NCBI RefSeq assembly: GCF_000744945.1
Contig: NZ_JQMX01000005.1
Location: 62,001 to 126,000 of the forward strand
Length of the DNA: 64,000 nt
Direction of reading: 5' to 3'
DNA from: Carnobacterium maltaromaticum DSM 20342
GTDB taxonomy: Bacteria > Bacillota > Bacilli > Lactobacillales > Carnobacteriaceae
The translations under genes were made by a program, and so were the position numbers. The notes beneath the pieces are model-generated. The model saw nothing but the letters and a program-made list of their open reading frames with translations, was not told the DNA's origin and did not search any database. Numbering within the stretch: position 1 is the stretch's first letter; each line of letters begins with the position of its first letter. This document shows, piece after piece, positions 44,171-53,826 of this stretch.

Positions 44171-44995
44171 TTACATTTTCGGGGTAACTTTCGTAAATAC
44201 CAACCGACTATCTTTTAAAAAGGCTTCTTCATAATAAAAACTACTAGTCGGAACTTTTTTAACCCATGTCCCTTTAATCCCATACGCTCCCCAGCGATAA
44301 CCGTGTTGCTTCAGTAATTCTTTTTCACCATATGCACCAGGGACTGCGATATAATAATTTAAGGTAAATAACGTTGTTGCTTGGCTAACAACCCCGATAT
44401 CCATAGTTTCAAAGGTATTTTGAAGTAATTTTGCCTCCCGATTTGCATATAAGGGGTTGGGATATTCTTTCCCCCAGGCTTGACTCTTTTTAAAATATTT
44501 ATATCCTCTTTGCTTCAACTCCTCTCGTTGGTGATATTCATTAAATACAAAGACAAATCTTTTTTTTGCTTCTTCAGTTACTTCATAGTCCCAAAATTCT
44601 ATATCACCAAAATATCCAACTAATTTTTTATAGTCCTTAGAATCTTTCGCATCATCTTCTAAATCTTTAGGGACTACAAACCCATGAGATAAAGCAGATA
44701 ATAATAAACCATGAAATCGACTGTAAAAAGATTTCTTATGCCCTGTCTCCCCTAAATCCATAAACTCTACATGATGTGCGAGTTCATGAATACAGGTCAA
44801 CATTGTACATCCAGGCGGACGGGCCAAATTAAAAATTTCAATCTTTCTATCATTCGGTATATAGTGGCCATGTTTTGACTTCAATTCTTTAGGAACAATG
44901 CTAATACTAAAATTTATATACGGTTTGATTGAATCGTAAGTGTCTTCCAATAATCTGCATAACATATCTTTCAGTACTATTTTTTCAGTATCCAT
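44171..44995 (-). CDS. Zinc-metallopeptidase-like protein of the conjugation operon
   Basis: 274 residues with TCIHELAHHVEF (HExxH, about residue 64) and a downstream glutamate region, typical of SprT/metallopeptidase folds. The rest has PGAYGEKELLKQHGYRWG and no signal peptide. A cytosolic protease or DNA-associated protein is possible; related proteins occur in conjugation operons without a named role. The ATG has TAGGAGG upstream. Confidence 0.75.
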   Translation of the reverse strand: MDTEKIVLKDMLCRLLEDTYDSIKPYINFSISIVPKELKSKHGHYIPNDRKIEIFNLARPPGCTMLTCIHELAHHVEFMDLGETGHKKSFYSRFHGLLLSALSHGFVVPKDLEDDAKDSKDYKKLVGYFGDIEFWDYEVTEEAKKRFVFVFNEYHQREELKQRGYKYFKKSQAWGKEYPNPLYANREAKLLQNTFETMDIGVVSQATTLFTLNYYIAVPGAYGEKELLKQHGYRWGAYGIKGTWVKKVPTSSFYYEEAFLKDSRLVFTKVTPKM

Positions 44996-45072
44996 AGTAT
45001 CCTCCTAACATTTACTTCTTATAAAATTATTCCTTCAGTCATCTTAGTAATTGGATAGGTTATCATCTTTTT

Positions 45073-45711
45073 TTAAAAACTAATATTCTGTAACTGTAGC
45101 AGCTCTTTATTTTTTTCATTCACATAGAAAATCCATCGTGTTTTTTCATCTGGATAGTAATCGGATAAAAGAGATCTTTCTTTTGTTAATTCTTTAAATC
45201 TATGGTCCTTTAAAACTCGTTTTTCTAATACAATTCTCTCTCCTTCAGTTTCAGATAGGTCCCGAAAAAGAGTGTTATCACTGTTCATTTCAAAAACTGT
45301 ATCCATTTCAATTGGTTCATTTATTTTTGATTTAACAACCAAATTTACATTTGTATCAATTTTTTTTTGTACTTTTATATCTACTTGATCAAGTGAAAAT
45401 ACATATTCTTTTTCCCATTTATAGACAACATTAGGAGTATTAAGAATTTGTTTTTCTAATTTATAAACTTGGATGTTAACGAAAATACTTACTATGAGTC
45501 CTAAAAATAAAGAACAAATCACGGCGCTCATTACATAATTACTTTTGTCAGTACTTTTCTTTGTTTTTTTCGAGTTTCTATACAATAAAAATACGACTAT
45601 TAAAACAATTCCTACCAACATTAACAATAGATTGAAAAATCTTGATTCTATAGATTCAACTGCTTTTTGATAGGTTTCATAATTAGTTACTTCTATTTTT
45701 TCAAACACCAT
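45073..45711 (-). CDS. Membrane protein of the conjugation operon
   Basis: About 212 residues from the ATG at 45711 (GAGAGGT upstream). Two membrane helices (LLLMLVGIVLIVVFLLY; YVMSAVICSLFLGLIVSIFV) and a polar C-terminal domain of about 110 residues that would lie outside. No family is recognised. Confidence 0.65.
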   Translation of the reverse strand: MVFEKIEVTNYETYQKAVESIESRFFNLLLMLVGIVLIVVFLLYRNSKKTKKSTDKSNYVMSAVICSLFLGLIVSIFVNIQVYKLEKQILNTPNVVYKWEKEYVFSLDQVDIKVQKKIDTNVNLVVKSKINEPIEMDTVFEMNSDNTLFRDLSETEGERIVLEKRVLKDHRFKELTKERSLLSDYYPDEKTRWIFYVNEKNKELLQLQNISF

Positions 45712-45765
45712 TTGCACCTCTCATTTCTGTAGAATAGCCAATATATTCAAAAATTGTTTAACCTT

Positions 45766-46044
45766 TTACTTTTTAATCGCTCTTAAATCCTTAATTTTGT
45801 CATAGCGATAATTCTTAACTACAATGGCTTTATCCATTATTAACAATATTCTGTGTGCTATATAGCCGTATACTGGTAATGTTGCAGTCATAATATAAAT
45901 ACTTCTGATAATATGACCTTGCCAGTTTTTATAAAACTCTTGAAAAAGTGATAATAAAAATACCCATGCTATTGTGAATAGAATTAAATACAGTGTCCTT
46001 TTAATTTGAATTTTTTTTTCATCATTTCCAATTCCCCATTTCAT
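45766..46044 (-). CDS. 92-residue membrane protein
   Basis: Two or three hydrophobic segments (TLYLILFTIAWVFLLSLF; SIYIMTATLPVYGYIAHRILL) and basic ends. The ribosome binding site is weak, so it may rely on coupling with the gene ending 2 bases upstream. Unknown function. Confidence 0.55.
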   Translation of the reverse strand: MKWGIGNDEKKIQIKRTLYLILFTIAWVFLLSLFQEFYKNWQGHIIRSIYIMTATLPVYGYIAHRILLIMDKAIVVKNYRYDKIKDLRAIKK

Positions 46045-46046
46045 TT

Positions 46047-46385
46047 TTAATGGATCTTAAATTCTTCATTTCGTCTTAGTACTAATTTAACGACACAACC
46101 AATTGATAGTAGGTTCAGATAGAACCACAATGAATCTAAATATATATTCTGATTCATTAAAATAAATGCAAGCATCAAAAATAAACCATTAGTATTGACT
46201 ACGAGCATGCAATACAAGATTATCTTTTCGCTATTTACCCTTTTATTTATCAAACTAATCAAAATACAATTTACAATCATAATCAAAAAAGTTAGTAGGT
46301 ATATGTTTACAGAGACAAATGAGCAAATATTTACCAATGCAACCTCCATATCTTTTAAATAAAATCCAAAACCAAGCAAAATCAT
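46047..46385 (-). CDS. 112-residue polytopic membrane protein
   Basis: Four hydrophobic segments (LLGFGFYL, YLLTFLIMIVNCILISLI, IILYCMLVVNTNGLFLMLAFILM, LDSLWFYLNLLSIGCVV). Overlaps the upstream gene by 4 bases (ATGA). Unknown function; part of the T4SS operon. Confidence 0.55.
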   Translation of the reverse strand: MILLGFGFYLKDMEVALVNICSFVSVNIYLLTFLIMIVNCILISLINKRVNSEKIILYCMLVVNTNGLFLMLAFILMNQNIYLDSLWFYLNLLSIGCVVKLVLRRNEEFKIH

Positions 46386-47356
46386 AAACTACTCCGATTT
46401 TTAGCAACTTGGATCTTATATTTCGAAGACACTTCTCGTATTTCATCAGTCATAAAGTTTGCCGTTATTTCAGAAATAAATCCATCTCTCTTTTTGATTC
46501 TGTCTAACACAAATGAAAATTCACGAGATGTTTCTTGAGCTGTATTATCACCTAAAACTTCCAAATTGAAAAAATCTTGTTTTTTGTAATCAAACACCAT
46601 TATGTCCTTTATTACTGCTAAAAATACTTTAAGTGGTAACTTCTCTTTCCATAAAAACTCGTCAATTGATAGTAATTCTTGAAGGATTGTTTCTCGTGAT
46701 AAATCTAGTCTTTTTTCATCATAAATATAGTTAATATATTGAATAAGAACTATTAAAAGATTTTTTACACTCATTAAATAAAATTCACGGTTACCATTAG
46801 GAAATCTTTTACTGTGAAGGTCCATAAGCTCCTCTTCAATTGATACAGAATGAAAAGGTACAGAAGTGCCTGGTACTACATTAAAGTTGTCTTCATTCTT
46901 CCTCAAAGCAGTTTCTCGCTCAACTAAATTTTTGAAACTCGAGTTTTGGGCTTCTGTAGCATCTTCCTTGATCCATTCCTCTATTATTTTTTCTACTGTT
47001 TCTCTTTGTCTTTTTTTTACTTTATTGTAAATATAGATCATGGGTACTATTCCAATAAATACAAGTTCTCTCTGTTTAACAATCACTTTTATCTGATTCA
47101 CTATATAGATAAATAAAATTGGCAAAATCACACAAACATATAACCTTAACAGAATTGGTTCATTTCTTTCATTAAAATCCCTATAAATTGCAAAAAGTAC
47201 AAAAAGAAAAAGTATCTTTACAAATGTTGTAAAGATACTTTTTTTAAACTTTATTTTACTGATATCTATACTTCCCTGACTTACATTTTTAAACACTATA
47301 CCTATGGGAAATAGAAAATTCATATACATTGCATTTTTCATCAAAAATAACGTCAA
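46382..47356 (-). CDS. Membrane protein of the conjugation operon, about 324 residues
   Basis: Two to four membrane segments in the first 120 residues (FVKILFLFVLFAIYRDF; LYVCVILPILFIYIVNQI) and a soluble C-terminal part with MDLHSKRFPNGNREFYLMS. The start is unclear: a TTG at 47356 lacks a site nearby, while GGAGGG lies 7 bases before an in-frame ATT at about 47380. No family was recognised. Confidence 0.6.
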   Translation of the reverse strand: MTLFLMKNAMYMNFLFPIGIVFKNVSQGSIDISKIKFKKSIFTTFVKILFLFVLFAIYRDFNERNEPILLRLYVCVILPILFIYIVNQIKVIVKQRELVFIGIVPMIYIYNKVKKRQRETVEKIIEEWIKEDATEAQNSSFKNLVERETALRKNEDNFNVVPGTSVPFHSVSIEEELMDLHSKRFPNGNREFYLMSVKNLLIVLIQYINYIYDEKRLDLSRETILQELLSIDEFLWKEKLPLKVFLAVIKDIMVFDYKKQDFFNLEVLGDNTAQETSREFSFVLDRIKKRDGFISEITANFMTDEIREVSSKYKIQVAKNRSSL

Positions 47357-47395
47357 TTGAATTATTATCTCAGTATTAATAGGAATCCCTCCGTC

Positions 47396-47680
47396 TTATA
47401 TTTTTGTAAACACATCAATATTTTTTCCATTTCTTGTAATTCTCGTTTCTAGGGTTAATATCCACTGATCTAAATCATCAAAAGAACAATTCATGCTTAC
47501 TAATTCTTCTGGCAACACGTTTGAATCTCTAATAGAGTACATATTTTCTAATGCTGCTTCCAAGCGACCAAATGGAAACAAATGTTTTTTGAGCTTTTCC
47601 CCTTCCAGTCTACCGTGAAGGTAAACGTATAAATGGTCTCTAGATTTTACAAATTTCAAATATCCTGTTCCTTCTATCAT
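47396..47680 (-). CDS. 94-residue hypothetical conjugation protein
   Basis: Soluble, with YLKFVKSRDHLYVYLHGRLE and FGRLEAALENMYS. The ATG has GGAGTGAAGG upstream and is preceded by a stem-loop at 47704-47750. Function unknown. Confidence 0.6.
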   Translation of the reverse strand: MIEGTGYLKFVKSRDHLYVYLHGRLEGEKLKKHLFPFGRLEAALENMYSIRDSNVLPEELVSMNCSFDDLDQWILTLETRITRNGKNIDVFTKI

Positions 47681-47703
47681 TTACCTTCACTCCTTATGAT
47701 TAC

Positions 47704-47750
47704 AGTGTTGTCCCTCTTAGTTAAAATTTATTAATCTAGGGACAACACTG
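47704..47750 (-). promoter_or_regulatory. Internal stem-loop in the conjugation transcript
   Basis: CAGTGTTGTCCCT and AGGGACAACACTG form a perfect 13-bp stem around a 21-base loop. There is no T-run on the minus strand, so RNA protection or processing is more likely than termination. Confidence 0.7.
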
Positions 47751-47775
47751 ATTAATCAGCTTTCTTTGATTCATA

Positions 47776-48660
47776 TTAAAGTTCAGAATCCAACTCGTCT
47801 TTTAATACATCCTCTTGGTCACTTGTGCTGTTTGTTTTTGAATATTCATTTACTTGGGATTGCTTAATAAGATCTAATAGTGTTTCTGAATCAGCATCAA
47901 AACCTTCACCATTTTTTTCTAAGGTAAATTCAATTTCAATTGCTTCACCAAGTAGATCCATTGGAATGCCTTTATCACCATAAATAATGTCATACAATTT
48001 AAACGTAAATAAATTGTTAATTGCTTTAACGTCTGTATTTTGAGAACTTCCAATCATATCCGACACTTCTAAACCACCATAAAGATTGGCTCTTGCCCAT
48101 GTAATCGAATTTGAAACACTATTCATTGCAATAGGATTAACCATGTAAGTCACCGTTGCAGTATCATCCTCAACAGAAACATTTTTCACCTCATAGTCAC
48201 CAATTTGTTTAAATCCTTGAATATAGACTTTCGAGTATTGTCTGAAAATATCTTCTGCAGTATAAATACTTCCATCTACTTCTAAGCCCCAACCACTACC
48301 TGGGTAATCTTTAATTTTACTTTCATAGACCGTATCTTCAAGAATACGATTCATATCTGTTCCAGCCACACCTGTTACATCTTTTAAATTTGCTGTTTTA
48401 TTTTTATATAAATAATCTAAAACAGTGGTTGCTGCTTTGGTTGCTTTTTTTTCATCTGAAGTACTGCTTGTTTTCGATTCACTTTTTTTATCTTCTGATG
48501 AATCAAGTAGTTTATCTACTTTTTCAATCACTGCACTTCCACTCTGAGAGCTTACTTTACTGCTTTCTTTCTCTGCTTCATTATTTCCTCCACAAGCTGT
48601 AAGTACCATCACAGACATAAGAGTAACAAAACCAATTTGTAATTTATTTTTCTTTTTCAT
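47776..48660 (-). CDS. Lipoprotein of the conjugation operon
   Basis: 294 residues from the ATG at 48660 (GGAG upstream). A lipobox in VLTACGGNNEAE gives a membrane-anchored, outward-facing protein. A Ser/Lys-rich linker (KVDKLLDSSEDKKSESK) is followed by a folded domain of about 200 residues. It could be DUF5105-like; I am not sure. In pCF10-type systems a lipoprotein acts in the outer part of the channel or in surface exposure. Confidence 0.75.
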   Translation of the reverse strand: MKKKNKLQIGFVTLMSVMVLTACGGNNEAEKESSKVSSQSGSAVIEKVDKLLDSSEDKKSESKTSSTSDEKKATKAATTVLDYLYKNKTANLKDVTGVAGTDMNRILEDTVYESKIKDYPGSGWGLEVDGSIYTAEDIFRQYSKVYIQGFKQIGDYEVKNVSVEDDTATVTYMVNPIAMNSVSNSITWARANLYGGLEVSDMIGSSQNTDVKAINNLFTFKLYDIIYGDKGIPMDLLGEAIEIEFTLEKNGEGFDADSETLLDLIKQSQVNEYSKTNSTSDQEDVLKDELDSEL

Positions 48661-48701
48661 AATAATCTCCATTTCAATTTCCATTTTTTATTTTTTTATT
48701 A

Positions 48702-48983
48702 TTAATCGTTGGCCAACAAAACAACTAACTTTTGGCGCGTAGTGTTGAACTTTGCAGCTCGAATACGAAATGTTCGAGATGTGTCACCACTAATTACAAT
48801 CAAATTATGACCGTCTTTAAAATCAGTTATACTGTAGTTACCCTGTCTGTGAGCACATTTTTCTTTTAAATAAAATGCTTTAATTTCCACTCGTACAGCT
48901 TTTTTTGTATTTATTTTGTTCATAATAACCGCATGTTTCCGGTCAATATAAACCTCATTTCTCACCTTAACTCCCACTGTCAT
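48702..48983 (-). CDS. 93-residue protein after the adhesin, PrgU-like by position
   Basis: From the ATG at 48983 (AAAGAGGG upstream). A basic, beta-rich small protein (KVRNEVYIDRKHAVIMNK; SGDTSRTFRIRAAKFN) with no membrane segment. In pCF10 the gene after the PrgB adhesin encodes PrgU, an RNA-binding PUA-like protein that limits adhesin overproduction. Location and size fit, but sequence identity cannot be judged here. Treat as a hypothesis. Confidence 0.5.
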   Translation of the reverse strand: MTVGVKVRNEVYIDRKHAVIMNKINTKKAVRVEIKAFYLKEKCAHRQGNYSITDFKDGHNLIVISGDTSRTFRIRAAKFNTTRQKLVVLLAND

Positions 48984-49007
48984 CTTGACCCTCTTTCCGT
49001 AAAATAA

Positions 49008-49033
49008 GGACATAAGCTTTTACACTTATGCCC
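49008..49033 (-). terminator. Attenuator-like stem after the adhesin gene
   Basis: GGACATAAG and CTTATGCCC form a 9-bp stem (one G-T pair) with an 8-base loop in the gap between adhesin and the next gene, followed by TTATTTT on the minus strand. It would lower read-through. Confidence 0.6.
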
Positions 49034-49061
49034 TTCTACATGTTTTATTTTTAACTAAGCA

Positions 49062-52000
49062 TTAATTAGGACTAAGAGAAAAATCTTCATCCTTTAAGCC
49101 TATTTTTTCCCATAATCGTTTATATTCTTCCAAGTCGCTCTTAAATTTATAGTTGTATTTAATCGTACTCAAAATTAAACACGTTGCAGCATAAACTTTT
49201 CCTTGATCGTCTTCAGTAGAAAAAATACTTTCTGGACCACTGTAACCATAAGTTAACGCCATGTTCATTTGTTTTTCTTCTTGCTTTTTTGCTTCTTTTT
49301 TCTTCTTATTAGTTGAAAGACCAAACCAAGCACCAACACTAGCAACAATCACTAAACCAGCAATCATAAAGATTATTTTATTGTTTTCGCCTGTTTGTGG
49401 CAATGGTAAAGGTTTTTTAACTGGAGTTAAGCTTTGATTGCGATCTCTTCCGTCAAAATTATGCTCGGTATCTTTTTCGCCAGCTTCATTGTACCCAATC
49501 TCTTTAAAGTAAAAAGAAGTGCCTTCAGGATAACTTCCAGTGTCTACTTTTGTTACAACAGATTGTGCAAATTTTTGATCATTGACGATATAATCAATTT
49601 TTTCTGATTCCCAAATGTCGCGTTCAACCGTTTTTCCATTTTCAGGAATAACTGCAACTAGAATCGCTTTAAATGCACGTTTCGTTCCATCTAACACATC
49701 TTCGTGAGTAAGATCAACGTTATCGTAAGCATCGATAATATCACCATGTGTGAATGTTTGTGTTTTACCATCACCCGTATGAGCCTTAGTTTTAATTCCA
49801 ACTTTTGGCGTTTTAAAATCAACTGTCTGAAGTTTAAGTGTTAAGTCATCTTCACGTCCAATTTCTTTTGTTTTTTCTTTATCTTCATAGAAAATATGAG
49901 TCGCTGTTAAAGACATACCGTCTTTCATGGTGCCTTTTGGTAAAAACAAGTTCGTTGATAGTTTTTGAATAGCATCACCTGTAGAGACAAAACTGAATTC
50001 AGAAGAACTTACTGCTTCACCAGTAGCTGAGTTTCTGTAAACTGTGTCTACATAATACTCATGACCGGCTTTCCCACCACGAACTTCAATATAATCCGTT
50101 AAATCATTATCCACATCAGGATTCACTTGTTTCAAACCACCTACCGTAGTCGCAAATAATGTCGTAATTTCAAGAGGTTTACGTTTGTTTACAACGTTTA
50201 ACTCAATTAATTCACCGTCATTATCCGGAGAAACAGTAAACTTGTATTCTTCTTTATTTGCTTCGTACCAATCAAGTGGTTTTGTTTCCACAAATTTGTA
50301 CTCACCAGTTGGTAAGTTTTCTACCTTAATTTTACCTTCACTGTCCGTTTTATATTCACCAACAATGGTTTCTTTGCCATCTGCATCTGTATGAATAAGA
50401 TTAAAAGCGACGTTTTCTAACGGTTTTCCATCTAAATCATCGATCTTAGTTAATTCAACTGAAGCGCGAGCTAATTCGTTTTCTACAGAGTATCTAGCAA
50501 TTTTCAATAGGTTCTCATTGCCATACGCTACACTGTCTTTCCAAATACCAATTTCATAAACTGGAACATTGTTTTGTGCTGTAAATTCAAAATCATATTC
50601 TGTTTCGTCTAATAAATGACCTACTCCAGCATCAACTTCACGCACATAAAACTTCCCTTGTGGGAATTTCGCTTGGAATGCAGCAACGCCATCTTTAGTC
50701 GTTGCGAGGCCCATTAGACCGTCTGCAGGAATGACTTCATTCGTATCAAAAGTAAAGGCATCACGAGCATATATACCGAATTCTTTCCCATCAGCAGGTA
50801 CTTGCTCTGTAACGGCTTCTCCATTTTCCCAAGTTACGATTGTTTCTTCTGTTTTATAGATTTTTACTAATAATTCTTGCAATTTATTTTTTGCTTGTAC
50901 AGCTGTAGAAGAAATTTCAATATCTTCTCCCTCGTAGACCACTTCAAAAGGAATAGTAGTAGGATCTACAACGTATCCATTTGGCGCTGACTTTTCAACA
51001 GCGTAGTATTTCCCTGGATAAAATGTTTTTGTTTCTGGATCTGTTACAATTTGACCAGTTGCATCACTAATGCCTGAATCGACTACTTGAAATTCTGAAT
51101 AACGTAATGTTCCATCATTAGTGTAAATATCTTCAGCAGCACTGAACTCAAACTCAGCACCTTCTAGTGGTTTTTGAGTGTAAACTGGATTGTATTGTGT
51201 ACCATAATCCGTTTCAACTTTGTCAGCATCCGTTAATACTTCACCAGTTTTTGTTAACGTAATTTTTGATACTTGTGCTTTGTTTTTAAACGTAACAGTT
51301 ACTAACCCATTTTCTTGGCTTTCTTCATTAATAATGAAATCCATAGGTTCAGTATTTTTTACATAACCGTCCGGAGCTTTGATCTCGTGCAATTTGTACT
51401 CACCGAATGGCATTTTGTTGAATAATAAAATTTCTCCGTTTTCGTTGGTTTCAAATTGACTAATGTTGTGTGTTGTTTCTGTATAAAGTTCATCAGTATC
51501 CCCAATTGTAATTTCAAAAAGAGTTCCTGGAACCAATACATTTTTACCAGTATCCGCATCTGCCTTCACAATTTTCATTGGTGAAGTAAACGTATTGTTT
51601 AAAATGGCATAAAAATAAGTTGCTCCATCCTCGGTAACTTCTACCTCGAAATCGTCAACTTTAATTAAGCCTGGTAATGATTTAGTTTGACTTACAACAT
51701 AACGGCCATACGGAAGTTTATCAAACTCAACATGTCCTTTTGCATCCGTTTCTTTACGTCCGTACTCAACACCTGAAGATTTAAGAGTGACTGTAAATTC
51801 AGCACCTGGTTCAGGTGATAAGTGACCACCACCAACAATTAATTCATAATATTTTTGGATCTCAACTTTTCCTAAAATGACTTGATTGTTCACTCTATCC
51901 GTTGTTGTAACTAATGGAATTTCTTGTGTTTCGTATTTCAATTCCATTGGAACTGGAGTAGGATCTAATACATAGCCTACTGGGGCTTTCGTTTCTACTC

Positions 52001-53684
52001 TCTTGTAGTTTCCAGGTGGTAGTGGTTTTGATGTCGCTTTAAACTCACTGCCGTCTGGAGCGATTACAACCTTGTCTACAACAGTACCAGCTGAATTGAT
52101 AATATCGAACTCGGCTCCTACTAAACTCGCATCCCCTTGAGCAATGTTTCCTGTTTGTGCATCTTGTTTAAATAATACAAATTGACCTAATACAGCAATA
52201 TTTGTAAATGTAACTGTAGTCGTCTCATTTGAACGGACAATTACTGTTTTCACTGTTTTATCAAGTAAATATCCGTTTGGAGCTTTAATTTCTTTTACCT
52301 GATAGTTTCCAGGTAACAATCCTTTTGTTTTAATTGTTCCGTCTGTAGCAGTTGTAACTGTTTGTAAAACTGCATTATTTTGTAAAATTTGGTATTGAGC
52401 GCCTGCAATGTTTTGGGTCGTGTCATTTCCTTTTTTAACAAGGTTTAGCCAACCTTCGCGAGCAAAGAAGGTAGCCTTAAATTGAAGTGTGAAATCTGGA
52501 TCAAACCATCCACCTCTTCCCAAGGTTTGTAAACTGCTATCATTTGGTTTTGTTAAAACTGCTTGCCATTTTTTCATTGAACCATGTAATGCACCTGTAG
52601 CATAATTATTCGTGTAACTCATATTGGCAGTTAAAAAAAATGTATCTCCACCTTTAATATTTACCGTTGTATTTGTTTGAGTACCTCCACCAACTAAGTT
52701 AAATGTCATACCAGCTGGGATAGGCAATTTGAAAACATTTCTTGAATCAGCATTTAAAGTGATATTCTCTGTACGTTGTTGACCATTTACTATAGAGACA
52801 GTTGGGTTACTAGTTGAAAAACTCGCTGAAGGATTTGGCACAGGATTACTAGCAACCTTATTCATTAATGCCTGCGCTTCAGGGGTATTAATTCCTGAAG
52901 CTACACCCGTATAATAGTAACTTACAACCAAACTAGTAGCTGTGTATCCCATTGCAAAATCAGTAAAAATATTTTCTGAACCGTTCCAACCATAATACAA
53001 TGCAGAACGTACATTTACATCATTATAAATTAGACCATCATCAGCAGGTGTACCTGTTGGTGGAGTTGGCTTAGAATGCTCAATACAGAAAGCATCTTCA
53101 CCATTGACGCGGAAATGTCCAACTACATTGTATCCATATATTACTTGACCCAAATATTCAATCGTCACATTAGCTCGAACTGAACGAGCTAATACTGTTG
53201 ATCCATCAGATTGTGTATTACCACCTTGTTTCATTAATTCAGCAAGATCTTCTTTAGTTATTTGTTCTTCATTTTTATAAAATGCTTCACCATCGAGCAT
53301 TGGAGTTCCATTTTCATTAAACGTAATTATCTTTGAAGATGGTTCAATTACTTCATTTGTAGATGATTCAATGACTTCAAAAACTGGTAGTTCTTTTTCA
53401 ACAATGGGACTATCATTAGCATTTTGATTTTCACCTACGGTTGTTTGACTATTTTTTTCTTCACTATCTTTATTTTCAGTTACATCAGAAACTTTAGTTA
53501 AATCTGTTTCCTTATTTTCTTCATCAACGATTGCTTCTTTTTCAAGTTCTTGTGTAATCGTCTCTTGTGGAGGATTACTTACCACATCAGCAAACGCTGT
53601 TATACTAGGGATAAACAATTGAGTAAGCATAATTGCTACTGTTAATTTTACCCATAATTTGTTTAACATTGATTTATTTTTCAT
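49062..53684 (-). CDS. LPXTG surface adhesin with thioester-like and Cna-B domains
   Basis: 1540 residues. Signal peptide 1-33 (LFIPSITAFADV). An acidic stretch 34-160. A thioester-like domain at about 165-300 with AFCIEHSK (Cys200) and YGWNGSENIF. Then many Cna-B-type repeats, each with a V/YxVKEIKAPxGY-like start (YQVKEIKAPNGYLLD, YKRVETKAPVGYVLD). A sortase signal LPQTG is at 1428-1432, followed by a membrane segment. Unusually, about 80 more residues follow the lysine stop and end in a second TED-like stretch (YGYSGPESIF...VYAATCLILSTIKY). It should mediate cell-cell or host adhesion and mating aggregation, as PrgB does, but the family differs. Confidence 0.93.
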   Translation of the reverse strand: MKNKSMLNKLWVKLTVAIMLTQLFIPSITAFADVVSNPPQETITQELEKEAIVDEENKETDLTKVSDVTENKDSEEKNSQTTVGENQNANDSPIVEKELPVFEVIESSTNEVIEPSSKIITFNENGTPMLDGEAFYKNEEQITKEDLAELMKQGGNTQSDGSTVLARSVRANVTIEYLGQVIYGYNVVGHFRVNGEDAFCIEHSKPTPPTGTPADDGLIYNDVNVRSALYYGWNGSENIFTDFAMGYTATSLVVSYYYTGVASGINTPEAQALMNKVASNPVPNPSASFSTSNPTVSIVNGQQRTENITLNADSRNVFKLPIPAGMTFNLVGGGTQTNTTVNIKGGDTFFLTANMSYTNNYATGALHGSMKKWQAVLTKPNDSSLQTLGRGGWFDPDFTLQFKATFFAREGWLNLVKKGNDTTQNIAGAQYQILQNNAVLQTVTTATDGTIKTKGLLPGNYQVKEIKAPNGYLLDKTVKTVIVRSNETTTVTFTNIAVLGQFVLFKQDAQTGNIAQGDASLVGAEFDIINSAGTVVDKVVIAPDGSEFKATSKPLPPGNYKRVETKAPVGYVLDPTPVPMELKYETQEIPLVTTTDRVNNQVILGKVEIQKYYELIVGGGHLSPEPGAEFTVTLKSSGVEYGRKETDAKGHVEFDKLPYGRYVVSQTKSLPGLIKVDDFEVEVTEDGATYFYAILNNTFTSPMKIVKADADTGKNVLVPGTLFEITIGDTDELYTETTHNISQFETNENGEILLFNKMPFGEYKLHEIKAPDGYVKNTEPMDFIINEESQENGLVTVTFKNKAQVSKITLTKTGEVLTDADKVETDYGTQYNPVYTQKPLEGAEFEFSAAEDIYTNDGTLRYSEFQVVDSGISDATGQIVTDPETKTFYPGKYYAVEKSAPNGYVVDPTTIPFEVVYEGEDIEISSTAVQAKNKLQELLVKIYKTEETIVTWENGEAVTEQVPADGKEFGIYARDAFTFDTNEVIPADGLMGLATTKDGVAAFQAKFPQGKFYVREVDAGVGHLLDETEYDFEFTAQNNVPVYEIGIWKDSVAYGNENLLKIARYSVENELARASVELTKIDDLDGKPLENVAFNLIHTDADGKETIVGEYKTDSEGKIKVENLPTGEYKFVETKPLDWYEANKEEYKFTVSPDNDGELIELNVVNKRKPLEITTLFATTVGGLKQVNPDVDNDLTDYIEVRGGKAGHEYYVDTVYRNSATGEAVSSSEFSFVSTGDAIQKLSTNLFLPKGTMKDGMSLTATHIFYEDKEKTKEIGREDDLTLKLQTVDFKTPKVGIKTKAHTGDGKTQTFTHGDIIDAYDNVDLTHEDVLDGTKRAFKAILVAVIPENGKTVERDIWESEKIDYIVNDQKFAQSVVTKVDTGSYPEGTSFYFKEIGYNEAGEKDTEHNFDGRDRNQSLTPVKKPLPLPQTGENNKIIFMIAGLVIVASVGAWFGLSTNKKKKEAKKQEEKQMNMALTYGYSGPESIFSTEDDQGKVYAATCLILSTIKYNYKFKSDLEEYKRLWEKIGLKDEDFSLSPN

Positions 53685-53728
53685 TAGTACACCTCAAATT
53701 CTATTTTTTGTGTCATTAAAATAATAGA

Positions 53729-53755
53729 TTAAATGGTAGGTGCTCGTATTTGCAT
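53729..53755 (-). CDS. Eight-residue leader peptide upstream of the adhesin
   Basis: ATG with GGGAGGGGATAAT upstream, encoding MQIRAPTI then TAA. It lies 44 bases before the adhesin start and right after a terminator. The very strong site for such a short frame suggests a translated leader or a tiny signal; a chance reading frame is possible. Confidence 0.4.
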   Translation of the reverse strand: MQIRAPTI

Positions 53756-53778
53756 ATTATCCCCTCCCCCAAAAACAC

Positions 53779-53819
53779 AAAAAAGGACGATATCAAATTT
53801 ACTGATATCGTCCTTTTTT
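53779..53819 (-). terminator. Terminator of the coiled-coil gene
   Basis: AAAAAAGGACGATATCA and TGATATCGTCCTTTTTT form a perfect 17-bp stem around a 7-base loop, with T-rich tails on both strands. It separates the coiled-coil gene from the adhesin. Confidence 0.92.
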
Positions 53820-53826
53820 TATAATC

